NCBI GenBank assembly: GCA_014549065.1
Contig: JACDOX010000001.1
Span: 8,251,736 to 8,315,735 of the forward strand
Direction of reading: 5' to 3'
DNA: 64,000 bases
DNA from: Cardinalis cardinalis
Lineage: Eukaryota; Chordata; Aves; Passeriformes; Cardinalidae
Shown: positions 14,301 through 26,100 of the stretch, in pieces
Numbering within the stretch: position 1 is the first letter of the stretch
Layout: every line of letters starts with the position of its first letter
The notes under the pieces: model-generated
Seen by the model: the letters and a program-made list of their open reading frames with translations, nothing else
What the model was told of the DNA's origin: nothing
Database searches by the model: none
Made by a program: the position numbers and the translations under genes

Positions 14301-16499
14301 AAAGACATTTTAACCACCTCAGGCTTCTTTCTCCTCCATATTGCAATCACACCTGTTTTAAGTTGTCCTGACGTGGAGAAAAATTTATTTNAAATGGAGA
14401 ATTTATTTAAACTTACTATTGTGAAGTATTGTTCTAACTTTTAATGCTGTATATTTGTTTTTGCTGCAGCAGCAGATTTATGACAAGACATCCTTCTGGC
14501 TGTTTTACTCCATGACCAGCAAAGCTGCTACAGGCAGCACCACTGAGCGTCCACACCACACATNGTCTGAATAGCCTGTGGAGGACAGCCTAGTTCCTTA
14601 CTTATGATTTTACTCTGATTTCTGTGCTTTAGATCTCTTTCTCATTTGATTTGCTAGCACTTTGTTTTTAAAAATGATGGCTGCTAAAAATGCCTTAAAA
14701 CATTCAAGCACTTAGTTNATTTCAAAGTCCTAAAATAATTTTAAAAATATTAAAAATCAGAGGCTTTTTATTATGTGACTTCCTGGAAGTCCACTGGAAT
14801 CATGATAGATGACTAATGACTCCAAAAACCTCCTGATAATGTCACATCTCTAGAACAAAATCGATAGTAATGGTAGAGGCAAGCACCAGTACCTGAGAGG
14901 ACCTTGCAAACCTTACACTGATTACTGAGTGTAAGTTTTTGACAGTATCAGCCTGTCAAAACTAGGAACCAAGAAAGTTTGTAAAACCACATCTGATTCA
15001 AAACAGAGGAGAAAAAGGTGAAAACTCTGACATNACTAGTTAGAGATAGCACTGAGATAGCTCTGAGTATGAATAATTTATTTTTGCAGGCATGGGGATT
15101 TNAAAGAAATGGTTTAGAGCTTCCCCATCACTTTGCTGCCATGGAAACATCAAGCAATAAGTGTTCATATAAAGCCATCATCAAAACAATGTTGTTTGGC
15201 AGATTTCACCTCAGAAAAATGTTGATTATACATGTGCTGCAAATATAAACAGCTTGGGAGAGAGATATACATTACATGTTTATTAGATACAGAAGAGATT
15301 TCTGTCTCAAAGTCCTGACTCCTGAAACCCAGAAGAGCAAAATTCAGATCAATATGGGAGGACGTCTTCAATTTATCTGGTTTATTTTATTCATTAAGTT
15401 TGTTCACCAAAGTATACTTTTGGATGATCAGAAGTATTCATGAACACTTAAGAAATTCCCAAACAATGTTAAAAAATATGCTACAAANAGGGAGCAAAGT
15501 AATGTCAGAGAAGTTAGCACATCTCTTTTCTGACATAAAAATTTTGAGACTTCATTTTAAAGTTTTCATTGCATAGGTAAGTGTTTAAAAATGAGAGCTA
15601 AAAAATGGCAAATAAATATTTGATTTGGTCTTTTAAAATTGAGATTATTTCAAATTTTTTGCAGAGAAATCTCTGTGATTTTACTTTAGATTAGTTAACC
15701 ACTGGCTCTGCTTTCTATAATTCTAATAACTAAGTTTAAGTCTGATAATGTCACAGCCACATATGCCTGGAATTGTAAACACTAGAAAGATTTAAGTTTC
15801 CTATTTTCCCTTACTGCATTGTACAGAAGTGATTTGTTCATAATCTCAACAAAATTAAAAAATTGTTTTTCAATAATAGAAATACAGCTTTATTCTTTCT
15901 GAGGTTTATACTCGTAGGCATTTTACTGAGGCTTAGAAGATACAGATGGCATTTTAAAAAGTTCTGAACTGTTTTAAAAATGCTCTTTCTGACTGTTCAG
16001 CACAGAATTACATCAGAGTTCCTTTCTTGATGTCAGCTGTCATTAATGAATCAGCCAAATGAGTATTGAATGGTACAGCTATAGCAAAGTATGAGGTAAT
16101 AACCCCATTTGGGTTATCCCACATATGATAGTCAGCAAAATATCAAAAAATNGTCCAGTATATATTTCTGAATGACATGCCCTTTCACTACCCTGTATAT
16201 CATTGGTAATTTCTGCAGAGTAAATACAGACTGTCTCAAATGGACTTTATTACTATTTTTCATGACAAGTAATACTATGTGTGACATGACTATAAATTAA
16301 ATTTAACATGGAGTATGTAATGTTCAACTTAAAATATCACAAAANTAATTTACAAATATAACTCATAATAATTTAAAATATTAGAAATAGCCCTTCAAAC
16401 AGAGTAATAATGTTTCTAGAAAGGCTTGTGTAGAAGAGATTATANGCATTAAAACCTAACATTACCCAAAATTACATTAAAATAATAATGCAACTAGAT
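11371..16499. other. Intergenic, no gene recognised
   Basis: AT-rich DNA with no recognised repeat. A moderately GC-richer patch at 13,500-13,800 is unassigned. An exon-like string at 14,470-14,574 is discussed under findings. Confidence 0.65.
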
Positions 16500-16641
16500 A
16501 AAATATTTTTTTATTTTATATATTATATAAAACCCCATTTTTATAAGAAGTAGATAAAAAAAATTTTTGATTATTTGAAACATGATATATTATATAAAAA
16601 CCTATTTTTATATCATGTAAGTAGATAATAAGTATATATTT

Positions 16642-16673
<32 letters not shown>

Positions 16674-16720
16674 ATAAGTAGAGAAAAACATTTTTTCATT
16701 ATTTGAAACATTTCTATTAA
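16500..16720. repeat. AT-rich tandem repeat with (TA)n core
   Basis: A unit of about 70-80 bp recurs. 'tatattatataaaaccccatttttata..aagtagataa' at about 16517 repeats as 'tatattatataaaaacctatttttatat..gtaagtagataa' at about 16588. The tail 'tttttgattatttgaaacat' near 16563 recurs as 'ttttttcattatttgaaacat' near 16691. A (TA)n run occupies about 16640-16672. Confidence 0.75.
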
Positions 16721-17213
16721 ACATTTTTGATTCCCTTTGCCTCTAGAATAGCTGACGTAGTAAAATTACTCCACAATATTTCTCNATGCATTTCTAGCCC
16801 AGGGTTATTCAGCTATCCACATTTCTGGACATTGAATACAGACAAAGCCTAGTAAGCCTTCTCCCACTTTTTTTGCTGCTAATAACCAATATTTCTGACT
16901 TTCCCATCTGGAGAGCAGATACACAGGCTACTGCACTGTAAATCCTCTCTATGGGATTATAAGAAAATGGAGAAAATTTGTTCAGAAGAAAGTATCTTCA
17001 CAGAGGTCTTCATGACTTTCTTCTATTCACAGATAAAGTAAACAATCTTCACCTTCATAGAGCTGCCAGCACAGTGAGTTACTGGACTAGTCCTGAGTCC
17101 ATCCTGAAAAATATAACACATTGTGAAGATTTTCATAGTTTTCAACCATTGTAAGAAGATTTTCTCCCCTTCTTCTTATTGTTTAGTTGAAACCACATCA
17201 AGTCTCGACATAC
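16721..17213. other. Intergenic spacer between AT-rich repeat and LTR
   Basis: I see no gene or mobile element in this stretch. Confidence 0.7.
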
Positions 17214-18030
17214 TGTGGTGGGTTGACCCTGGCTGGNTGCCAGGTGCCCATCAAAGCCACTTCATCACTCTCTTCCACAGCTGAACAAGGGAGAGAAAAA
17301 ATAAGAAAAGTTCATGGTTGAAATAAGTACAGCTAGAGATCACTCAGCAATTACCTTCATGGGCAAAACAGACTTGACTTGGGGAAATTAATTTAATTTA
17401 TTACCAATCAATTCAGAGTAAGAAAANTGAGAATTAAAAAGTAAATAATAAATTACCTTCTCTCTATCCCTCCCTTCTTCCCAGGCTCAACTTCTTCCCT
17501 CTTTTTCTCTACCTCCTCTCCCCAGTGGCACAGGGCATGGAGAATGGGAGATGCAGTCAGCTCATCACNCATTTTCTCTGCCTCTCCTTCCTACTCAGAG
17601 GGAGGATTCCTCACAATATTGCCCTGCTCCAGTGTGGGATCCCTCCATGGACTTCTCCAAGGTGAGTCCTGCCCATGGGCTGCAGTTCTTTAGTGACCTC
17701 TCCAACTTCGTTCCCTTTCTTGCGCTGCAGTCCTTCAGGAACAGACAAGGTGCTATTCTTCAGGAACAAAATGTCCTTCAGGACATTTCCCCAGCAGGAT
17801 TACAAGTCCTGCCAGCAGACCTNCTCCAGCATGGGCTCCTCTCTCCATGGAGCCACAGGTCCTGCCAGAAGCCTGCTCCAGCNTGGACTCTTTGCAGGGT
17901 CACAGTCTCCTTCAGGCACACCCTGGGGTCTCCCACAGGCTGTGGGGTGGTTCTCTGCATACCCATGGACCTCCATGGGCTGCAGGGTGACAGATGCCTC
18001 ACCATGCTCTGCACCAAGGGCTGGATTCTG
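17214..18030 (-). mobile_element. 5'-truncated songbird ERV LTR (ends ...GGGTCAACCCACCACA)
   Basis: On the minus strand the element ends CCAGGGTCAACCCACCACA at 17214, which I recognise as the 3' end of an LTR family common in passerine genomes. An AATAAA signal lies at 17402-17397. Upstream it carries degenerate tandem units, each with a 'tgctccagcrtggg' core on the plus strand (for example near 17627, 17824 and 17874). The normal LTR 5' end (starting TGTATTGGG) is absent: similarity fades near 18010-18060, so the copy is 5'-truncated or internally deleted. No matching direct repeats were found. Long open frames on both strands here are products of the GC-rich LTR, not genes. The family name is uncertain. 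Confidence 0.8.
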
Positions 18031-21000
18031 AATTTTGTGGCCACTGCAAGCTTTGCNAGGTAAAGAAAGAAATTTGAAAGTCAAATGGATGCGATTAACT
18101 GTGGGACGCCACTCTTTCCTTCATTGTTGTCAGTTAATTTCATGAAAGACTAAATTGGAGAGAATTGTTTCTCTCCTTATTTATACCATTTTATTCAATC
18201 ATGAAGCAAGCAAATCATTGTTATTCCATTAATATTTTTTTTCCACAGAAGCAGACAAGAAAACTAAATGACTTACTAATGATTTAAATTTAAAGCATGC
18301 TGAAAAATTTGCATTGGACCTCAGTGTGGTAATATTCTAAAACAGCTTTCATTTTTGAAAATTAAATTTGTTTCTGAACAATCCAGACCATTTCATCCCA
18401 AGGAAAATTTTCTGAGCNGAAGTCTAACATGTGCCTTATATTCACCCTTAGATAAAAGGACTGATTCTTCTTAAAGATGTCCTGAGAAATTAGATCTTCC
18501 CAGAAAAGTTTAGATTTTTTTGTGTCATAACAGAACTTCATGCCATGTTGTTGTTTATATGTTTTGAGTGATATATTTCAAAATACAGTTCAACAAGAGA
18601 AATATAACTAAAAATTATACATTTGACCAATATCATTGGTATAATAATTTACAGAAAAGAATTTCATAATACTACATGAGCAACATTTTTTATGGAGCAN
18701 TTAGAGGATGAAACATAAAGCCTTATAGGTGAGGATTTTCTTTACAATTCCTCTATCAGGTAAAGCAGCATTAGAGCTTCACTGGGAGATTTCTCTTGAA
18801 TTTTTAGCATTTCATGACTCNTGTACAAAGTAGAATGCATAACTTTATAAGGGTTGGTAATAATNGTGACAGATTTTTATGCACGTCTTACAGCAGAATG
18901 TTGATCAGATTTCTGCAGCCACACAAAAAATCTAACTACTTGAGAGACTAAGTGTGGAAATTGAAATTAAGTAGGATGAATTAGCAGAAAAAAAAAAACA
19001 AAAACAGGACTATTCTTGTACTAGAAAGTATTAGGAACTTGAGAGCATTCAGAAGGCCTTGCATAATTTCTCTCTTCCAAGTAAAGATTATTTAGCTTGG
19101 GAACTACAGAGAGATACTAAAGTGAGAGCATGATATTTTCTTTTTTAAGAACTTTTATTTTTTTCTGAATAACTATTATTGAACATACTAGGGGAAATGT
19201 TTTTATGTTGAACTCTCTATGTTAAAACATTNGAAAATAATGAAGACTGTCTTAATGAAAATAGGGTTTCTGCTCAACCTACTACATAGCACGACAAAAA
19301 TTTCTGAGGAATATAGTGTGAAAATTGCAAAATAACTATTCCCCAAAGTTGTGGGGCATTTTGAAGACAGTAGGACATAATTCTCAAAAAATCTCATGGT
19401 CTTTTTTTTTCTCTGAAAGGGGGAAGAGATGAAAATGAACTCCCTTCTTTGAGCAACAATTAAAGGTTGGGGCAGGGTGCCCGGATTCTCTTTTTTTGAA
19501 CAAAGGGCTGTTCAGGTCTGTGAACATAATACCTGGCATATGAAACTATTTATCCTTCAAACAATAAAAGGTATTAAAAGAAAAAACTCTGNGGGCTGAA
19601 GGCAAAGTTTTCTGACTGATGTGCAACTTACTGATGAGAGGGNTCTCTCTGCATACCCTGGAGTCCCTGCTTGCCAGTCACTGGCCACATCCTGACACAT
19701 TGTCCTTACCTATGCCACACAGGGTGTGGACATTAAGATGCCTGGTGGTATCATGAGTATGTTTATNTTGTAAAGTGTACAAACACCACCGGCTTTACAA
19801 TGACACAAGGTGATACCAGATGAATGTCAGGGCCACAAAACCACCAATGTGGTGGAATGGAAAATAGAGAAAATGGGTGGGGTTTCAGCTATGATTTATG
19901 TAGATAAATCTCATTACATCCATTACTCAATATCTGTTTTAACACGGAACACTACATGTTCCACTATGTTGCAATGTTTTACCTCTAGTTTTCCAAGGTT
20001 CTTGTTATTACTACAAACTAAATAAAGACAAGTTTAAAACAGAATTCTGAGTTGAATGGAATCCCCTGTCCTGTTGGAGAGAAAAAGAAAAAATAAGCAA
20101 ATTGAAGATAAAATTATCATGTAGTGAGACATGTTTTCTCATGCACAAGCTTGACATTCACACTGCGTGTTTATCTCTTAACAACCTCAGCGGACCTGGG
20201 CTCACACGTGGAAGCCGGAAGACAAAAGTAGTTCACATCTATGATTTCTACCTCTCTGGCATGGCTGTTCCTGTAGGAGGCTGTCTAAAGTAAGCTGGCA
20301 ATGGTTTTGGTGTGTTTTGCATCACTGACTATGACCTGGGCAGCTCTGGAGCTGGCAGACGTTCTGTTGAGCCATGACTGCGTTCGGGTGGCAGCTCCTC
20401 CCAGAGAGGAGCTGGATGGGCGGGTTGAAAAGGCTGCTGTGTCATCTGGCCCAGGGCAATCCCCACCACATTCCAGAAGATGCAGCAGTGTCACTCAGTA
20501 CTGCCTCCTTAGCTGCACAAAGTCATGCTGACTTTAGCAAAANTTTCACAGGCAAGACCTCTATCATGTTCATCTGAAGCAGGTTGAATGCCCACACTAA
20601 AGCTTAAGGATGTTTGAAAAAATTAATATTATCACTGACAGAGAGCAAAGAACAATTGAGAGCTGAAATAAGTGTGCTGTCTGACAGGCAGCAACTAGCT
20701 GAAAATGGAACTTCTTTGCTTCGCTTCTCTTCATTTATTCTCACAATACAGATCATACATTTTTCATGAGAAGCAAGTGCCTATGCAGATAAATGTCTGC
20801 CAAGAGTGGAACTGGGATGAAAGAGCCCATTTTGAACTCATATATGGGTAACCTTTGGAAACCACTAACTGTAATACAATATTGCAATGATTTGGAAGTT
20901 ATATATGGATTTTCTATTGCATCCTGCTTCTCTAAAGATACANCAACTTCTTCTCTGAAATGGAAAAATAGATCAAGAACAGAGCAAGACATTCCTCATT

Positions 21001-23042
21001 TAATATGATCCCTTGAATGACATGTTCAAAATGACATCAAACTTCACTTCTTAGTATACTTTACTTGTACTGTATTTGCACTTCATATTTCTACAACAGA
21101 AAATGAAGAGTAGAGCAACTGGCTTTGAATGTCAAGGTTGAGCTGTAAAGTTTTATTCATTTTTGTTTCTCACATCAACCTTCTGCCCATCTCTTTGAAA
21201 ATGTGTTCCCATGTTCACATAGAAATCTTTGCAGCTTGCAGCATCCAAATCACTTGGATTTGTGGATGAGATGCAGACATAGGTGACAGAAACTGTCAAC
21301 CTCCATACACAGAAAACAACAAAACCTGTTCCCAACTAAAATAATTTAATAAAACTACCTTAAGTTTAAAACAATGTTCATGAACATTCCATCACATCCT
21401 GACAGCTGTTTCTCAAAAGGAAGGGATAAAGCTTGCTTTCAAAATTCTCCCACAGTTTTGAGATAAAGTGCCAGCTGCTGCTGTGCCCCTCGCTGTGGAC
21501 ACACACCCTTGACTGCAACTGTGGACTCAAAGTGTATAATTTTCCAGTTTTGAACACATAAAGTNCATTCCCAAGATGAGTCCATTTATTGTCGGCAAAT
21601 TCAACAATGAAAGGAATGAATGAGGATTAAAATTTTATTTTCTTGATCCTGGTATTGATCAAAGAGATTGTCAGCCTAATTTAGGGAAGCCTATTTGGAT
21701 CTTCCCTTATGCTCAATCATCATTAGTCATGCAANTTTTTCTTCCAAATGTGCTTATATTGGTGATCAAGATGGACCTAAAAATTAGCCCATGTAGAAGN
21801 TTACTGAATACAGTGGATGGATTTCAATGCAGTAATAGGCTGGACACCANAAAAAACCCAATCCCTTATCCTTTCCCAGCCTCTCAGATTTTTTCCTCTT
21901 ATGCTTTTTCTCATTATGAAGATGGTATAAACCATCTTTATAATGAGAATGCAGAACAGTNTGAGTACCACTTTCCCAGCCTGTTTTAGTCAGAGGGCTC
22001 ACAACTACTGGGATTAAGCTTTTCCACAAAGATTTAATAAAATCAGTGACAAAGAATAGAAACAAGTAATATCATTAATAGAGACCAATAGGATTGTTAT
22101 TCTTAACTAATCATATTTTAAGATTGTCTGTGCAAGGGTACATAGTCAGAGGGAAAAACAAGACAAGCCAGGATTGTTAGTTATTACAGCAGACTGTAAN
22201 AAAGTCTTCTCCAGCCTGAAGAACCCCAGCTCTCAGCCTTTCCTCAAAGAAGAGACTGGCTCTAGCAAAGTTCCTATTCTAAGGGTATCATCATGATTAT
22301 TTCTTTTGGACAAAGTTTTGTCTTCACTTTATTCTTTGATCATAAAAGGAGACAAAGTGCACTGCATTGATATTTATTTGGTACTGCTCATGACTTTCTC
22401 TGTTGGAAACTTTTGCGGGAAATAGAACTAATCAGCACTCCAAGAAAACCTGCGGATTCTGTGTCCAAATGATATGTACTTACTCAATGCAAAATAAGAT
22501 CAAGAAAAGGAAAGCAATTTCTAGACTTTAGTTTTGCTTCTTTCTGATTTGAGAGCTTCAAAATCTGCTCCTTGAAAAAATAGGAGANAGCAATATTTTA
22601 TTTTCCAGCTCCCAAGTAATGAGAACAATTCTACTTCTTCCAGGAAATGTTGTATCCATAGGAATAGTCCCAGCCTGCAGGACCCCTGTGGAATATCATG
22701 GTTCATTGACTTCAGCAAGATTCAGAGAAGGTTTTAGCTTAGTGCTGCAACATCTCAGATATACATAAGGTGGCAGGATGCAAAATAACTCTAGCCATGG
22801 CCAGAATGTGGGCATTGTGAAGCCACAGGAGGGAATCCTGACATGCCAGAGATATGCCAGGTGACCAGGGGGTCAGCAGAGACCAACCTGTGCNACAAAG
22901 TAACATGATGAGAGCTAAAAAGTACCCTGGTAGTAGAGATAGCAGCTGGGTGAGTTTACCTTGGATGCCTTTTTGTTCCTAATTTTTCACATTTAAACTC
23001 CTAATTTGTATATCTTCAAGTTTAGGATTATATATGTGGTGT
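18031..23042. other. Intergenic, no gene recognised
   Basis: AT-rich DNA with a GC-elevated island at about 20,160-20,520 that is unassigned. It includes the 21.9-kb hairpin. Open frames are short and unsupported. Confidence 0.65.
21908..21949. repeat. 19-bp inverted repeat with ATAA loop
   Basis: Arms 21908-21926 and 21931-21949 pair at 18 of 19 positions, with the remaining pair G:T. The spacer is 'ataa'. A stable small hairpin could form in single-stranded DNA or in RNA. It is not part of a recognised element. Confidence 0.9.
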
Positions 23043-23049
23043 GGGTGTG

Positions 23050-23080
<31 letters not shown>

Positions 23081-23120
23081 TCACACACACACATTTATAT
23101 GCACATGTGCGCATATGTAT
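23043..23120. repeat. (TA)n-(CA)n alternating purine-pyrimidine microsatellite
   Basis: About 15 TA units at 23051-23080 are followed by ACACACACAC at 23082-23093 and further purine-pyrimidine alternation ('gcacatgtgcgcatatgtatac'). Confidence 0.93.
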
Positions 23121-26100
23121 ACATCGGTACGGGCCTTGTTGATGCTAGTTCTTAATCTCTCACAGAACCTGGGATGTTTTTTCCCAAAAGCCTTGTTCGC
23201 TACTAGGTGCCCATGCCCCTGAGCACATTGATCCTCTAACAAGCTGAATAATGTCACCAGGGAAGGAGGGCAGACAGATGAAGCAGGTTTGCCATACAGC
23301 TGAAGATAAGGCAGGAGAAACACAATTAACCTAAACTCAACCTTCGTATCCAAGCAATTCTTTGGACCATCTATAAGTCAAGATTTCACTCAGTTCTGAT
23401 TTTTTCTGAAGTCTCCACTAGACTGACTGAGCTGAGTTGTAAATTGTTCTGCATTTTCTCCAGCTAAAATTGACCTCCTTTGGTCTACTTAGTTTGTGTC
23501 ATCTTTTGAAATTAAGCCACTCTACCTGAGGTCTCTGTGCTGTGTGAAGCCTTTTGTGTCTGGGCCTCAGTAATTANTTTTCTAGCACCTCTTAATACGT
23601 ATTTCCTGCCAGGACACTTTACTGCAAGATGCCTGGGAGTAATTGGGTACAAAATAATATGAGTTCCATAGAAAAGTCTGTGCAAAGGCAAAAGACGTGT
23701 GTTGTAGTATTTAAATGACCAAAATTATTGACCTAATGACGTAGGAAGAACAAAAAAAAAGACTGCGATCCACTTGAAAGCTCTCTTTTTTCCACCCAGT
23801 GTTTTGAGATATACATCTTCCACACTTCTGAGCTGTTCTTTCATTCAGGACTGACTAAATATAGCATGATTAGCTCCTTTCTGCTCAGAGGATATGTATT
23901 TAGTATCCTTTCATAGGAAAGAAAATAATAAGCAACTTGGACTTTCCAATATTAGCCAGAGAGCACAGAGAGTGGTTTGCAAATGCTACTGAGATTGAAA
24001 AAGAACGTACTTTCCAAATGCTCATCTTGGCTTTGCAATTGAAAGAAGATTCTTTTGTTATGTTATTTAGTGACATGGGGTTTTNTTTACAGAGTTTTTT
24101 CCTAAGAACCTCTTTTGTTTTAACATACTGGTTTAAAAAGACACAAGAATTTCTTCATCCAACTGAAGCTTTTTCTTTATCAGAGTACTTTAAAATAAAC
24201 TGCATGTGTACTATAGTCAAGATATTTCCAAATTAATGATGAAATTCTATGTTGACCCATTTTTACCTTGTTTTCTTTCAAGATTTCTATAGAAAATACC
24301 AGTGACTNAGGTTTAATAACACAATCAATGTCCTCATTGTTATTAAAACCAAAAATCCCATGTCTCTTTCATCAGACATGGAGCTGATACTGAAGCAGTT
24401 ATCTTCAAAGCAAGTTTTTTTCTGCCTTCTGGTTTCTCACTTGATTGTTAAATAGCAAAATTAGANCATGAGCCTTTATTCCACTGGATATCATTCCTGT
24501 AATAAGTGTTTAAAGTACTGTGGACTTAAACAGAAACTGCAAATAAAGGAAAAGATCTAAATAAAACAGAAGTAATGGGGGGAGACAAATGTTCTTTCTC
24601 AATGTTAACTGAGAGTAATTAATCAGCAGTTAATCAAGATGAAGACTAATTGCAGTGGCTCAGGTTGCAAACACAAGCCCCTTTTATTCTAGAGGATTAA
24701 GTTTTTCATTTTTTTCTTTTATATATATATTTCAAATAACTTCCTAATCTGGGTCCTAATGTGGGTCTTTGGCCATTTTTGGTAGAGCACAGTGGTGCTT
24801 TTCAGGAAATCATACTTCAAGGCAGACCTTANATTACTAATATATGTGAATCATCATTTTCCCTCATTGAATATGTTCCCCTCTGGACTAGAAACCACCA
24901 TATAATTGCCAAAACTGAAGACTCTGGTTCAATCTCCCACCCCTGGGATTAGAGAGGTTAAAGGCATGACAGAATCACCTACTGTTCCCATGGAAACTTC
25001 TTTTTTGCATAGATGCTTCCAGGCAAATGACAATACTGGTGATTGTTTAAAGAGAAAGATTTCAAATTTCTGTTTGAAATACTTCCCAAATCCTGTTGTG
25101 GCCTCAGGGAGAAAAATAACAATAAAAAATGCTGATATTGTTAATAATAATAAAGTTCTGAGTAATGCATACTGTCTTTAGTTCAATTTATAAGTGACTT
25201 GACATGGGTTTAACTGAATGTCTGGATTAATTTTGGACCAGGCACTATAATTGCACCTGATCTGGAAAAGGCTAATGGGTGTTTTTTGAGGAGTAGTTTT
25301 GTGTGGTTTTTTTCACTTTTGGCATTNATTTGAAAGTCACTGAACTGATGCTTTATATCCGAGCAATGAAGCTTGCCATAGGCTATTCTGCTAGCCTTCA
25401 TCAGCCTGAGACAAAGGAAAAGGGATGGTATTTCCTCCTAAGTTGCATGTTCCAACATGCGGCATCAGATATCCCCCCCTTGTGTCAGCCCTCACCAGAG
25501 TTCAGTCCTGCCTGTTATAGTTTATACAGCAGTGGTCTCCCTGGAAAAGCTGGAGTATATTTCTAGGCACTGAGGCTGGAGATGGAGGGAGCAGAGCTTC
25601 CTCTGGCCCTGAAGCAGCACCTATTCACCTACAGGTCACCAGGAGAACATCCCTGAAGAGCAGACTCAGGTCTATGCAGGAGATGTAAAGAAAAGNATTT
25701 CCACCCTGTATTCTTAGAAATTCTACACAATTGGAAAAAGGTCCCACACCCTTAGAAGTCAGCAGAAAAACTTGCTCCTTCCTCATGTTTTGGTGCAGTC
25801 CTGCTGCACAGTCTGGGATGAGCATCCAGTGCAGAGCTCTTCCTGCAGGTCCTCATGCTGAGGGCAGGTACAAAAAGCAGCAGCATTTTTTCTTGGCCTG
25901 TTTTTTANTGATTTAATCAATTAGATCTTTTGCACTGCTTACTGGTTTGACTTATTAGAGAGACTTCACTGTTGTGTTACCTTGAATGTCCAATGTCTTC
26001 CTNGAATACCACAAATTACTTGTCAGTTCATAAGCTACTTTCCTCCAAGAGTATAAAAGACCACTTTTCTCCAATAATGCTGAATTTTGCACAAAAAGAA

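Noticed and set aside
17551..18084. Overlapping open frames (88-170 codons) on both strands
   Set aside because: They lie within the LTR and its GC-rich tandem units, so they are not genes.
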